Source: Telluria antibiotica
Lineage (GTDB): Bacteria > Pseudomonadota > Gammaproteobacteria > Burkholderiales > Burkholderiaceae_D
Assembly (NCBI RefSeq): GCF_011682055.1
Contig: NZ_JAAQOM010000001.1
Coordinates: 496,001 to 560,000, forward strand
DNA: 64,000 bases
Direction of reading: 5' to 3'
The notes below the pieces were generated by a model, which was not told the DNA's origin, made no database searches, and worked only from the letters and a program-made list of their open reading frames with translations. Positions 1 to 9,421 of the stretch are shown here, piece by piece; within the stretch, counting starts at the first letter, position 1; every line of letters starts with the position of its first letter. A program made the translations under genes and the position numbers.

Positions 1-370
1 CCACCTGCACCCGGTCGCCGCCGCGCTCGGCGAGATAGACGCGCCAGGTATCGTCGTTGCCGGTCAGCGTCGCGTAACCGGGCCGCGCGGCGGCCGGCAG
101 TACGTGCGCGGTGGTCGAGATGTAGCCGAGCCGCCCGGACCGGTCCCAAACCTGGATCACCACCTCCTCTTCGGGATCGCCATGCTCGCGCCGCGCCGGC
201 AAGCCGGCTTGCGTGGTCGGCAGCGTCGTCGCCATCTGGCGCAGCTGATAGTCGAATAGCTCGTTGGATTCTTCCAGGACCTTGAAGTAGATGGCGCCGC
301 CGGCAACGAGGGTGCACGCCAGGGTCCCGCTTAGCAGCCCGAGCAGCAGTTGGCTACGCATTGTCCTCAT
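1..370 (-). CDS. Two-component sensor histidine kinase, N-terminal part (runs off the left edge)
   Basis: Only the first ~123 codons are inside the window. The protein starts MRTMRSQLLLGLLSG and has one strong N-terminal membrane segment (about residues 6-27). A periplasmic-looking stretch follows (FDYQLRQMATTLP..., then WDRSGRLGYISTT and WRVYLAE), the arrangement of the 2CSK_N sensor region of QseC/PmrB-type kinases. The kinase core lies outside. The start at 370 is preceded by AGGA at suitable spacing and lies 8 bases after the response-regulator stop, so the two are surely co-transcribed. An ATG at 361 in the same frame is an alternative. The sensed signal is unknown. Confidence 0.8.
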   Translation of the reverse strand, partial: MRTMRSQLLLGLLSGTLACTLVAGGAIYFKVLEESNELFDYQLRQMATTLPTTQAGLPARREHGDPEEEVVIQVWDRSGRLGYISTTAHVLPAAARPGYATLTGNDDTWRVYLAERGGDRVQV

Positions 371-377
371 GAGGTCC

Positions 378-1040
378 TCATGAGGACAGCGGTGCCACAT
401 AGCCGACGCCGCGCACGTTCCTGATGAAATCTGCACCGAGCTTCTTGCGCAGGCGGTGCACGTAGACGTCCACCGTATTGCTCTCGACCTCCTCGTTCCA
501 GCCGTACAGCTTCTGCTCCAGCAATGCCTTCGACATCACGCGTCCGGGCGGGTCAAGCAACGCGGCCAGCAGCGCGAATTCGCGTGCCGACAGCGGCAGC
601 GGCTGCCCGTCGAGCAGGGCCTCGTGCGCGGTCAGGCGCAATGTCACGCCGCGGTGCACGATATCCGGTTGCGCGCGGCCGGCGCCGCGCCTGAGCAGTG
701 CGCGCACCCGCGCGAACAACTCTTCCAGGTCGAACGGCTTGACCAGGTAATCGTCGGCGCCGCCGTCCAGCCCCTGCACGCGGTCGGCGGTACTGTCGCG
801 CGCCGTAATGATCAGGACCGGCGCCCGGCCGCCGCGGTCGCGGTACTGGCGCAGCACGTCGAGACCGTCGCGACCGGGCAGGCCGAGGTCGAGCAACAAC
901 AGGTCGTAAACGTCCGTCACCAGCGCCAGCTGCGCGGCGCCGCCGTCCCGCACCCAGTCGAGCGCATAGCGTTCCGCGCGCAGGCCTTCGGCGATGCTGT
1001 CGCCGATCATCGGGTCGTCTTCGATCAGCAGCAGGCGCAT
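378..1040 (-). CDS. OmpR/QseB-family response regulator
   Basis: A DNA-binding response regulator of about 220 residues. The receiver domain (about residues 1-115) has the acidic pair E7/D8-D9, phospho-acceptor D51 in LLLLDLGLPG, a T/S position in IITARDS and the KPF lysine. A winged-helix output domain follows, with VESNTVDVYVHRLRKKLG and IRNVRGVGYV. The ATG at 1040 (MRLLLIEDD) fits the family; an upstream in-frame extension to 1079 has no family counterpart. It precedes its cognate kinase by 8 bases and follows the RND efflux genes on the same strand, so it may control them, which is an inference. Confidence 0.92.
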   Translation of the reverse strand: MRLLLIEDDPMIGDSIAEGLRAERYALDWVRDGGAAQLALVTDVYDLLLLDLGLPGRDGLDVLRQYRDRGGRAPVLIITARDSTADRVQGLDGGADDYLVKPFDLEELFARVRALLRRGAGRAQPDIVHRGVTLRLTAHEALLDGQPLPLSAREFALLAALLDPPGRVMSKALLEQKLYGWNEEVESNTVDVYVHRLRKKLGADFIRNVRGVGYVAPLSS

Positions 1041-1118
1041 GGGTGGTCGATGCGGGAGCGTGAATTTGTCATGGGACACCTGGAAAATCGCGCCGCCAGC
1101 TTACCGCAAACCGCGCGC

Positions 1119-2096
1119 TCATGGGCCGACGACCACCATGGTGAACGTTTTGTCGACGACGGCCGGCAGGAACACCCGACGGCTCGCCGGATCGAACGCC
1201 ATGGTGCGCGCGCCCTTCACGGTCGGCACCTCGACCGCCGGCGCATAGTGGTCGGCGTCCAGCTGGCGCACCACGCTCAGCGTACCCGCGCCGTTTGAGG
1301 AAAACACGGTGGCGGTGCCGGCATCGTAGTGTGCGGCGTCCGGATGGTCGCCGATCGCGATGCGCGCCACCACCTTGCCGCTCGCGCTGTCCGTGACCAT
1401 CATCGCACGGTTGCCGCACACCGAGAACAACCGCGCGTGCGCAGTGTCCAGCGCCAGTCCGCTCGGTTCGTCGCAGCCGGCCAGGGGCCAGTGCGACAGC
1501 ACGCGGTCCGTCGCGGCGTCGATCGCAACGATCTCGTCCTTGTCCTCGATGTTCACGTAGACGCGTTTGCCGTCGGTGGCCGCGAACTCCGGCTTGCCGC
1601 CGACCGGAATTGTGGCGACCTGCTTCCCGCTCGCGGCGTCGAACACGCTCACGTCCTTGCTCTTGCCGTTGAACGTGTACAGTTTGCGGGTGGCGGGCTC
1701 GTACAGGATCGCGTCCGGATTCGCGCCCTTCACGGCAAGCTCGCGCTCGACCCGCAACGTGTCGAGGTCGAACACGGTAACGGTGTTGGCGCGGCCATTG
1801 CTGGTGAAGCCGAGCTTCAGGTCCTGTGCGAATACCACGCCATGCACGCCGGCCGTATTGGGAATCTCGCCGACCGACTTGCCGCTGGCGGCATCGAGCA
1901 CCTGCAACCGGTCGCCGCGCGTGACGAACAGGCGGTTGCGCTGGGTGTCGATGGCGAGATAGTCCCAGCGTGTTGCCGGGCCGAGGTCCCAGCGCTGTTG
2001 TACGGCGTAGTGGACCGGCTCGGCGGCGGTGGCCGGGGACAGGCAGGCCGCCAGCGCAGCGCCGACGAGGAACGGTTTGATCAGGACAGGTTTCAC
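1119..2096 (-). CDS. Periplasmic YVTN/YncE-like beta-propeller protein
   Basis: 325 residues with a cleavable signal peptide (KPFLVGAALAACLSPATA-AEP). Repeated blades of about 42 residues follow, each with a form of LDAASGKxVxxIPVG, for example VLDAASGKSVGEIP, VFDAASGKQVATIPVG, AIDAATDRVLSHWPL and VTDSASGKVVARIAIG. This is the seven-bladed YVTN propeller fold. Such proteins are periplasmic and often sit beside transport or metal/redox systems, but no enzymatic residues can be named. The gene starts 24 bases after the RND pump stop and precedes the two-component genes by 78 bases, so it is probably part of the efflux operon. Its role is not known. Confidence 0.85.
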   Translation of the reverse strand: MKPVLIKPFLVGAALAACLSPATAAEPVHYAVQQRWDLGPATRWDYLAIDTQRNRLFVTRGDRLQVLDAASGKSVGEIPNTAGVHGVVFAQDLKLGFTSNGRANTVTVFDLDTLRVERELAVKGANPDAILYEPATRKLYTFNGKSKDVSVFDAASGKQVATIPVGGKPEFAATDGKRVYVNIEDKDEIVAIDAATDRVLSHWPLAGCDEPSGLALDTAHARLFSVCGNRAMMVTDSASGKVVARIAIGDHPDAAHYDAGTATVFSSNGAGTLSVVRQLDADHYAPAVEVPTVKGARTMAFDPASRRVFLPAVVDKTFTMVVVGP

Positions 2097-2120
2097 GGTT
2101 TCTCCATATGAAGGACAGCG

Positions 2121-5100
2121 TCAGGCTTCGTCCGCGCCGGACGAGCGTCCGCGCATCAGGTGGAACAGGATCGGCATCAACAGCAGCACCAGCGGCAGTT
2201 GCACGACCAGCCCGGAAATGATGGCGATCGCCAGCGGCTGCTGCATCTCGGAGCCGCGCCCGAGTGCGAACGCCAGCGGCAACAGGGTCAGGATCGCGGC
2301 CAGCGTAGTCATCGCGATCGGCCGCATGCGGTTCAATCCGGCCTCCAGCAAGGCCTGCTCGCGTGGACGGTCGGCGACGAGTTCCTGCTGCTCCGAGTAG
2401 TAAAAGATCGCGACCTCCGTGGCCATACCGATGATCATCGTCATGCCCATCATGGCCGAGATGTTCAGTTCGATCTTCGTCAGCCATAGGCCGATGAACA
2501 CGGCCGACACCGCCAGCAACGCGGTGACGAGAATCGACAACGCCAGACGGAAGCTTTCGTACATGAACAACAGCAGCAGGAACACCAGCGCGCTGGCGGC
2601 TGCGAATACCGCCATCAACCCGTGGAAGGCGATCTGCTGTTGTTCGTACAGGCCACCCAGCTGGTAATAACTGTCGGCGGGCAGCGTGCGCGGCCGGGCC
2701 ATCATTGTCCGGACGTCGGCGATCACGGAGCCGAGATCACGCCCGCTGATACGGGCGGTGACGGCGACCATGCGCTTGAGGTTTTCACGCGTGATCTGCG
2801 CCTGGCCGGTGACCGCATGGATCTCGGCCACGCGCTGCAGCGGAAACGCGTGGCCGTCCGGTGCGACCACGCGCAGCCGGCGCAGATCGGTCTCCGTGGC
2901 ACGCTGGTTCTGCGGCACCCAGATACGCACGTCGACCATCTTGACGCCGCCCGGTACGTGCGTCGCGACCGTGCCCGAGAGGACGCCGGAAACGTAGCGG
3001 GTGATTGCATCGGCGTCCATGCCTTCGAGCGCGCTTCTCGCCGGGTCGACGCGGATGTCCATCGCGTCGCCGGCGGGGTTGATGCCGTCCCTGACGTCGA
3101 CCACGCCATCGATCCTGGCCAGGCGCGCCGCCACCGCACGCGCGCTGGCGGCCAGGGCGTCAGGACGGTCGCCGAAGATCTTGATCTCGACCGGCTGCGG
3201 CACCGCCGTGAGGTCGCCGATCAGGTCTTCCATCAGCTGGGCCATCTCGACCTCGACGCCTGGCACCTCGTGCTCGATGCGGCCACGGATGTCGTCCATC
3301 ACCTGGTCCACGGGACGCCGACCCGACGGTTTCAGGCGCACGAAGAAGTCGCCCTGGTTGGCCTCGTTGAGGCCTCCTCCCAGGCCGGCGCCGGTGCGGC
3401 GCGAATACGTGGCGACGTCGGGCGTGGCACGGATGATGGCCTCGACCTGGCGCAACAGACGGTCGGTCTCGGTCAGCGCGGTGCCGGGCGGCGCGCGGTA
3501 GTCGAGCACGAAGCCGCCCTCGTCCATTGCCGGCATGAAGCCCGAGCCGACCGCGCGGTAGGCGATAAAACCGGCCAGCAGCAGCGGCGCCACGCCGACC
3601 AGCAGCAGCCAGGGTCGCGCCAGCAGCGCGCCGAACACGCGTCGGTAGTGGCCGTGCAGCCAGCGCACCAGACTCGAATCGGGCGCGTGTTCGGCGTCCT
3701 TCGCATTCAGGAAGCGGTCGGCCAGCAGCGGCACCGCCAGCCAGCTGATCAGGAAGGAGATGAACAGCGCCGCCGCCATCGTCAGCGACAGGGCCTTGAA
3801 GAAGGCGCCGGTCACGCCGGAGAGGAATGCGAGCGGGACGAAGATCACCAGGGTCGAGGCGCTCGAGCCGGCCAGCGGGCGCAGGAACTCGAGCGCGGCG
3901 GCCATCACGCGCCTGTGCACCTCGCCGTCTCCGCCCTGCAGGCGCCGCATGATGTGCTCGATCATCACGATCGCATCGTCGATGATCAGGCCGACCGCGG
4001 CCGCCATGCCGCCCAGGGTCATGATGTTGAAGCTCATGCCGAGCACGTACAACAGCACGACAGTACTGGCCAGCACCGCAGGCACGACGACGATCGCGAT
4101 CAGCGTCACCTTCAGGTTGCGCAGGAACAGCAGGAGCACGGCCGCCGACAACCCGATGCCGATCAGGACGGCGTCGCGCACGCTGCCTGCCGACGCCGTC
4201 ACCAGTTCGCTCTGGTCGTACCAGCTGGCGATCTGCACGCCTTGCGGCAGTTGCTTGCGCAGACCGTCCAGGCGCGACTTGATATCCTGCGCGATCTGTA
4301 CGCTGTTACTGCCCGGCTGCTGGTAGACGGAGAACAGCACGGCGTCGCGGCCGTCGGCGGTGACGCGGGTCCAGTTCGGGGCCGTGCTCGTATCGACGGT
4401 GGCCACGTCGGCGAGACGCAGCATGGCGCCGGCGGGGTTGCGCAGCACCAGTGCGCGCAGCCGCGCGAGCGAATCGAGGCGGGTGTCCGACACGGCGAGG
4501 TACAGCTTGTAGTGGTCTTCCAGGCGACCGACCGCGCTGATCACGTTCGCCGCCGACACGGCCTTGGCAACGTCGTCCAGCGCCAGTCCGACCGCCGCGA
4601 GGCGCGCCGGATCCACCGTCACCCGGTATTCCTCGATCGCGCCGCCCTGAACCTGCACGCGCGCGACGCCATCCACGCTCGACAGCGCAGGACGCAGCTG
4701 GAACTCGGCAAGGTCATGGAGGGCGACCTCCGAAAGCGTGCTCGAGACCAGGCTGTAGGCGATGATCGGGAACACGGTCGGGTCCATGCGCCGTACGAGC
4801 ACCTGCGTCGTCGCCGGCAGCGTGCCCTGCACCTGGGCGATGGCGGCGTTCACCTGCAGCGCAGCGGCCGCCATGTCGAGGCCCCAGTCGAAGTTGATGG
4901 ACACCTCGGCCGAGCCGCGGCTGGTGGTCGAGCGCACGTTGCGCACACCCGGCACCCGGCGCACCGCTTCCTCGACCGGACGCGTGACCAGCATTTCCAT
5001 CTGCTCGGCCGGCTGGTCGCCTGCATCGATCGAGACGACCACGCGCGGGAAGTCCACGGTCGGGAATAGCGATACCGGCAGCCGGAATGCCGCGACCAGG

Positions 5101-5174
5101 CCGGCCAGCGCCAGCATCGCGAGCAGGAACAGAATGGAGCGCCGATGCGCCTGGGTCCAGCCGGCCAGCGTCAT
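2121..5174 (-). CDS. RND efflux pump, inner-membrane permease subunit
   Basis: 1017 residues, the normal size for the AcrB/CusA superfamily, with an N-terminal membrane helix, two large periplasmic loops and helix clusters around residues 330-480 and 850-1010. The TM4 motif GLIIDDAIVMIEH carries the proton-relay aspartates. In TM10 the position of AcrB Lys940 appears to be Glu (GMATEVAIFYY), as in CusA-type metal pumps, whereas TM11 (RPIAMTTLAAILTLLPLA) is HAE1-like. It takes protons in and exports a substrate with the adaptor and outer-membrane genes just upstream, overlapping the adaptor by 4 bases (ATGA). The substrate, drug or metal, cannot be decided from sequence. Confidence 0.93.
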   Translation of the reverse strand: MTLAGWTQAHRRSILFLLAMLALAGLVAAFRLPVSLFPTVDFPRVVVSIDAGDQPAEQMEMLVTRPVEEAVRRVPGVRNVRSTTSRGSAEVSINFDWGLDMAAAALQVNAAIAQVQGTLPATTQVLVRRMDPTVFPIIAYSLVSSTLSEVALHDLAEFQLRPALSSVDGVARVQVQGGAIEEYRVTVDPARLAAVGLALDDVAKAVSAANVISAVGRLEDHYKLYLAVSDTRLDSLARLRALVLRNPAGAMLRLADVATVDTSTAPNWTRVTADGRDAVLFSVYQQPGSNSVQIAQDIKSRLDGLRKQLPQGVQIASWYDQSELVTASAGSVRDAVLIGIGLSAAVLLLFLRNLKVTLIAIVVVPAVLASTVVLLYVLGMSFNIMTLGGMAAAVGLIIDDAIVMIEHIMRRLQGGDGEVHRRVMAAALEFLRPLAGSSASTLVIFVPLAFLSGVTGAFFKALSLTMAAALFISFLISWLAVPLLADRFLNAKDAEHAPDSSLVRWLHGHYRRVFGALLARPWLLLVGVAPLLLAGFIAYRAVGSGFMPAMDEGGFVLDYRAPPGTALTETDRLLRQVEAIIRATPDVATYSRRTGAGLGGGLNEANQGDFFVRLKPSGRRPVDQVMDDIRGRIEHEVPGVEVEMAQLMEDLIGDLTAVPQPVEIKIFGDRPDALAASARAVAARLARIDGVVDVRDGINPAGDAMDIRVDPARSALEGMDADAITRYVSGVLSGTVATHVPGGVKMVDVRIWVPQNQRATETDLRRLRVVAPDGHAFPLQRVAEIHAVTGQAQITRENLKRMVAVTARISGRDLGSVIADVRTMMARPRTLPADSYYQLGGLYEQQQIAFHGLMAVFAAASALVFLLLLFMYESFRLALSILVTALLAVSAVFIGLWLTKIELNISAMMGMTMIIGMATEVAIFYYSEQQELVADRPREQALLEAGLNRMRPIAMTTLAAILTLLPLAFALGRGSEMQQPLAIAIISGLVVQLPLVLLLMPILFHLMRGRSSGADEA

Positions 5175-6247
5175 TGCTTCCCCTCGCGCACCGGCATGCC
5201 GTCGTGCAGCTCGTAGTTGCCGAGCACGACCACCGGCAGTGCCGGGTCGATCCCACCGTCCACGCCATAGGTCTGCGCGGACTCGCCCAGCACCTTCACC
5301 GCGACGCGATGCGCATGGCCGCCCGCGACCTGGAACAGGTAGCTGCCCTGCTCGTCGCTCAACACCGCCTGGCGGGGCACGCTCCAGGCATTGCCCTCGC
5401 CGAGCGTGATCGCCGCCTCCACGCGCGTCCCGACCGCCAGGCCGGCGGCCGCGCTGGCCGGCAGGTTCACGATCGCGGTCACCATCTGGGTCTTCGGATC
5501 GACGACGCCATCGACCGTCGCGACGTGCGCCGCGATCGGGGCGGCACCGTCCAGCAGCGGCTTGAGCGTGACCGGCATCCCCGGTTTCACCGCCGCACTT
5601 CGGGCCGGCTCGATCGCCAGCAGCGCGCGAGGGTGGCCGGTGGGACCGAGTTGGGCGACGGGTGCGCCGGCGGCGACACGTTCGCCCTGCGCGGCCGCCA
5701 ATGCGGTCACGACGGCGTCGAACGGGGCCGTCAACGTCACGCTCGCGTGGGCGCCACCCAGTTTCGCTTGTGCCGCCAGCGCGGCCTGGCTATCCTCCAC
5801 TTGCTTGCGCGCGGCATCGACCTGGGATCGGGTGGCCAGTTGCAAACCCTCGAGCTCCTGCTGCCGCTTCAGTTCGCGCTGGGCGAAGCCGACCGCGTTG
5901 GATGCCTGCGTGTAGGCAGCCGTAGCATTCGGATCGGTACCGATCACGGCAACGGTATCGCCGCGGCGCAGGCGCTGGCCCGGCACCAGCGGCAGCTGAA
6001 GCAGTTGGCCTGGCTGCGGAAAGCTGACGGATTCCGGTTTGCCCGCTGCAATTTCACCGAAGGAGTCGAGGATCTGGGCCATGGTCTGCCGGGACACTGG
6101 CTGCACCCGGACCAGCGCGCTGGCATCAATCGCTTTTTCCGGCGCAGCGTCGGCAGCGCCGGCGCTGGCGCCGGCATGCCAGTGCCAGGCCGCCCCCGCG
6201 CCCAAGGCCACGACCACGGCGCCGATCACGAGAGTGGAAATCTTCAT
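5171..6247 (-). CDS. RND efflux periplasmic adaptor (membrane fusion protein, HlyD family)
   Basis: 358 residues with one N-terminal membrane anchor (MKISTLVIGAVVVALGAGAAW). The first half of a split lipoyl-like domain (LLQLPLVPGQRLRRGDTVAVIG) is followed by a coiled-coil hairpin (about residues 110-165, AYTQASNAVGFAQREL...QVDAARKQVEDSQAALAAQ). The second lipoyl half (TLTAPFDAVVTALAAAQGE) and beta-barrel segments (VPRQAVLSDEQGSYLF) complete the family layout. It bridges the pump and the outer-membrane channel. It overlaps the channel gene by 4 bases upstream and the pump by 4 bases downstream, so all three are translationally coupled. Confidence 0.93.
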   Translation of the reverse strand: MKISTLVIGAVVVALGAGAAWHWHAGASAGAADAAPEKAIDASALVRVQPVSRQTMAQILDSFGEIAAGKPESVSFPQPGQLLQLPLVPGQRLRRGDTVAVIGTDPNATAAYTQASNAVGFAQRELKRQQELEGLQLATRSQVDAARKQVEDSQAALAAQAKLGGAHASVTLTAPFDAVVTALAAAQGERVAAGAPVAQLGPTGHPRALLAIEPARSAAVKPGMPVTLKPLLDGAAPIAAHVATVDGVVDPKTQMVTAIVNLPASAAAGLAVGTRVEAAITLGEGNAWSVPRQAVLSDEQGSYLFQVAGGHAHRVAVKVLGESAQTYGVDGGIDPALPVVVLGNYELHDGMPVREGKQ

Positions 6248-7608
6248 TGTTGTTGATGTCCTGACGAAGATGCATCGGGCGCGATCCCGAGCAAGGTTTG
6301 CAGCGCGACGCGCTGTTCAGCGATCTGCTGTAGTAGGTTGATTCGCTCGGCCTGCTTCGCGAGCAGCGCCGCACGTGCATTCGCATACGCGAGCGCGTCG
6401 ATCAATTCGGAGCGGGCCGCCAGGTCGCTGCGCTGGATGGCCGGCTCCAACTGGTCCAGCGCGGTTTCGATGCTCCCCAGCTGTTCGCGATCAAGGCGCT
6501 GCTGGTCGAGGATGGCGCGGATATCGTTGCGCGCCGCCTGGACGCGCACCTGATATTCGTCGTGCAGTTTCTGGCGTGTGGCCTGCTCGATGACGATGTT
6601 GCCGCGGTTGCGGTTAAGGAGAGGCAGCGACAGCGTGATGCCCAGGCTGTTCGAGTACACGTTGCTATTGTCGCGCGAGCGGGTCAGGCCCACGTTCAGC
6701 GCCGGGAACTGGGCCAGCAGCGCGGCGCGGTAACGCTGGTCCTGCGCGGTATAGCCTGCGACCAAGGCGCGCAGGTCGGGGCGGCGTCGGGGAAGTTCGG
6801 CTAGCGCGCCATCCGCCGCGCCCTCGTCCGCGAACGCGGCCGGTGCTCCGTCCTGCAGGCGCAGATCGACGCGGGCGTCCAGGCCGAGCAAGGTGTTCAG
6901 ATCATGCGCGGTCTGGCTCAGCTGGCGCTGCAGATCGTACATTTGTTTATTGATGTCCTGCAGCGCCGTCAAATTTGGCAACACCGCATCGCCGGTGAGC
7001 AGGCCGCGTCGCTGCGCCTGTCCCGTGCGCGCGGCGCGGTCGGCGAACAACCTGCGGTTCGCGTCCAGCACGGCCAGCAGGCGCCGGCCATAGGTCAGCC
7101 GGACAAAAGCCAGCCGCGCCTGCGAGGCGACCTGCCATTCCTGCCACAGCAGCGCCAGGTCGGTCTTCTGGACGTCGGCCTGAGCCGCACGGCGGCCGGC
7201 GGCATGACTGATCAGCGCCCCGACGTCGTAACTGAGACCAAAGCTGAACGCACGCGTGGCGCCCGGACCGGCATCGCTGTTCGACAAATCGCCGGCCAAC
7301 GCCAGCTGCGGGTCCGGCAACAGGCCGGCAGCGAAGGCCTGGGCGCGCGACACGGCCAGATCGTCGCGCGCCAGTCTTAGATCGGGATTGTTTACCACTG
7401 CCAGCGTGGCGACCTCGATCTCGTCGAGGCCGTCGCGCGGATCGAAGGGGTGCGCGGCCAGCACGGGAAACGGCAGGCTGCGCGTGTCGACCTGGACTTG
7501 GGCAAGGCCCCCGGGCAGCTCGGGCACCGCCCCGAGCGGCAATGGCCGGTAGGTCGCACAACCGGCCACCGCCAGGCAACACATACACGAAAAGAATCGG
7601 TAGACCAT
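6244..7608 (-). CDS. RND efflux outer-membrane channel lipoprotein (TolC/CusC type)
   Basis: About 454 residues from the ATG at 7608. A lipoprotein signal ends in a lipobox (CCLAVAGC), so the mature N-terminus is probably an acylated cysteine, as in CusC/OprM channels. Two outer-membrane-efflux repeats follow, rich in long Ala/Gln/Leu helices (LAVSRAQAFAAGLLPDPQLALAGDLSN; later LRALVAGYTAQDQRYRAALLAQFPALNVGL). A TTG codon at 7623 is in frame, but the ATG fits the signal peptide better. It is the first gene of the efflux operon; its promoter should lie in 7609-7864, where I saw no convincing -35/-10 pair. Confidence 0.92.
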   Translation of the reverse strand: MVYRFFSCMCCLAVAGCATYRPLPLGAVPELPGGLAQVQVDTRSLPFPVLAAHPFDPRDGLDEIEVATLAVVNNPDLRLARDDLAVSRAQAFAAGLLPDPQLALAGDLSNSDAGPGATRAFSFGLSYDVGALISHAAGRRAAQADVQKTDLALLWQEWQVASQARLAFVRLTYGRRLLAVLDANRRLFADRAARTGQAQRRGLLTGDAVLPNLTALQDINKQMYDLQRQLSQTAHDLNTLLGLDARVDLRLQDGAPAAFADEGAADGALAELPRRRPDLRALVAGYTAQDQRYRAALLAQFPALNVGLTRSRDNSNVYSNSLGITLSLPLLNRNRGNIVIEQATRQKLHDEYQVRVQAARNDIRAILDQQRLDREQLGSIETALDQLEPAIQRSDLAARSELIDALAYANARAALLAKQAERINLLQQIAEQRVALQTLLGIAPDASSSGHQQQ

Positions 7609-7864
7609 CGTAGCTGGACCCAAATTACATTGATGCCCAGCCTACCAGTCGAATAATGAATAGATAATTAAAGGAGCGAGGCGGACTCTGCACAACATAA
7701 CCGCCGATCGGTTTTGTGCCGAGGAAGTGAACGGCACTTACCGTACACTCCCTTATGAATGAACGTGCTGGCGGGATCGCACGTCCGGGTTCGAGGGATA
7801 GATGCACGATGCCGTTACCGGTCATTTGAGGGTCACAGTCGACAAAGCCCGACTTATACGAACC

Positions 7865-8809
7865 TCAGGCAGATTTCAGGAAAAAGCGCAGCATTTCCTG
7901 GCTGGCGTCGGGACCACTCTCGTCGCTGTAGCTGCCGCGCCCCGTACCGCCCGACCAGGCGTGCCTGCCGCCCTTGATGATCCAGTGCTCGACTACGACA
8001 CGGCCATCCACTCCTTGATGCACCTGCCGCTCATACATGCGCCCGCGAGCGCTTCTGGCTTCCGTTGTTACCGACACTGCCTCGTAGTTGTCGAGAAACT
8101 GCCGTACGATACTTGTACTATTGCTGGGATGGACCGTAAAGTCCGCGTCGCCGTGAAACACAATGATGGGCCGGCTGTCTGCAGGTGCCGCGTGGACCCG
8201 CGCGTTCGCATCGACGCCGCCATTCATCACTTGCATTGCACCATAGCTGTCCGTCGCACTCCCATGCGCCAGGCCGGAGTGGCAGCCGACAGCGGCGAAC
8301 AGTTCGGGGTAGGTCCTACCGAGTATCACCGCCATCGCCCCGCCTGCGGAGAGCCCCGCGACGTACACACGTGTCTCATCGATTGCATGAACATCGATCA
8401 CTTTACGCGTGAGCGCCGCGATCAGGCCTGGTTCGCCCTGACCGCGGTAATGATGATATTCCTCGAACCAGTTCCAGCACATGCTCCAGTTCGCGCGCGA
8501 CGACTGTTCGGGGTATAGGACAACACAACCGTATTCTTCCGCCAATGCGTTCATGCCTGTCCCGAGTGCGAAATCATCCGCATCCTGACCTCCTCCGTGA
8601 AGCATCACGACCAGCGGCAGTGGATTACCCGAATACCGGGCGGGGACGAACAACTTGTACTGCAGCGAACCCGCCTCATCGTCAAAGTGTCGTGTGACAA
8701 AATTTTCCTCCGCCGACGAAGTCGACGGACCTTCCCGTGACCATTCGAATTGGCCGCCCCACGGCGGCCGGACGAAACTCGACCAGGTATCCAGCATTGC
8801 ATTTAGCAT
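7865..8809 (-). CDS. PHB-depolymerase/feruloyl-esterase family alpha/beta hydrolase
   Basis: 314 residues. It shows the LpqC/PHB-depolymerase pattern: oxyanion region VVMLHGGGQDADDFALGTG, nucleophile Ser in VAGLSAGGAMA, acid Asp in FHGDADFTVHPSN and His in KGGRHAWSGG. The start at 8809 was chosen because GGAG lies 7 bases upstream. The open frame continues some 150 codons further, but that part has no recognisable protein character. I see no signal peptide from this start, which is unusual because PHB-depolymerase-family enzymes are often secreted. Candidate substrates are polyhydroxyalkanoate oligomers or plant-derived esters. It stands alone, with no obvious operon partner. Confidence 0.85.
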   Translation of the reverse strand: MLNAMLDTWSSFVRPPWGGQFEWSREGPSTSSAEENFVTRHFDDEAGSLQYKLFVPARYSGNPLPLVVMLHGGGQDADDFALGTGMNALAEEYGCVVLYPEQSSRANWSMCWNWFEEYHHYRGQGEPGLIAALTRKVIDVHAIDETRVYVAGLSAGGAMAVILGRTYPELFAAVGCHSGLAHGSATDSYGAMQVMNGGVDANARVHAAPADSRPIIVFHGDADFTVHPSNSTSIVRQFLDNYEAVSVTTEARSARGRMYERQVHQGVDGRVVVEHWIIKGGRHAWSGGTGRGSYSDESGPDASQEMLRFFLKSA

Positions 8810-9421
8810 ATTCAGCTCCAAAGGACATACCGGAATTGTCGCGCGATGCTGCATTGCAGCAAAGAGAGCTGTGCTCGTTACCGTGTAGGACGATGACCGA
8901 TGTCGGCACAGGTCTTCTCTTAGTGCCACCTGGAACGTCTGAGAGGCATCGGAGGCGTGGCGCTGAAGACGCCGATGGCGGAACTCAGGCGGATGGACAG
9001 CCCGGGCGGCGCCCTGCTTTCCGATTTCTTCGACGAGTCGTGGCACGACCGGCTGCGACATGTTGCAGAACGAGAGTTGAGGGTCGACGCGCATTTCCAG
9101 GCCGCTGACCGGCCGCGCATCTTGCGGCCGCTGGTGCAATGCGACGCCGCTGGTGTGCGACGCGCTTGGGATCGGCCGCCTGGCGTGGGAGCGACCGGCT
9201 GGCGTGGGAGCGACCGGCTGCACACGCAGTTCGAAACCCGAACCGACTATCACCTGCGAGACGGGAGCTCGACATCCGGCTGCCGGATACCGAAGCGCGC
9301 CGTGCGGTGCTGGTCGCTACGTCAGCGGCCCTGTTCCGCTTCGCATAAGCCACCAGCCCGGCTCCGGCGTCACGTGTATCAGGTTGTACACACCGCTCGC
9401 CGACGTGACGTTGACACGTTT
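8810..9421. other. 612-base interval without a recognised gene
   Basis: It holds the ribosome-binding site of the esterase and two tandem copies of the 19-mer GGCGTGGGAGCGACCGGCT at 9182-9219. Open frames cross it on both strands, but none has a credible start site or a family motif. It looks like decayed sequence next to the truncated MauG-like gene. Confidence 0.5.

Noticed and set aside
2622..5069. Long plus-strand open frame opposite the RND pump
   Set aside because: Low-complexity His/Arg/Gln translation with no start signal; antisense shadow of the pump gene.
7625..7825. Short minus-strand open frame upstream of the efflux operon
   Set aside because: No ribosome site and no family motif; more likely leader/promoter DNA.
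9182..9219. Two tandem 19-base repeats
   Set aside because: Only two copies in a decayed interval; no array, spacer or gene context to suggest CRISPR or a functional repeat.
8810..9253. N-terminal extension of the esterase by about 150 residues
   Set aside because: No protein character, and GGAG 7 bases before the ATG at 8809 gives a good start.
9323..9421. Open stretch directly after the MauG-like stop reading VNVTSASGVYNLIHVTPEPG
   Set aside because: Looks protein-like but has no start and only about 33 codons; could be chance read-through sequence.
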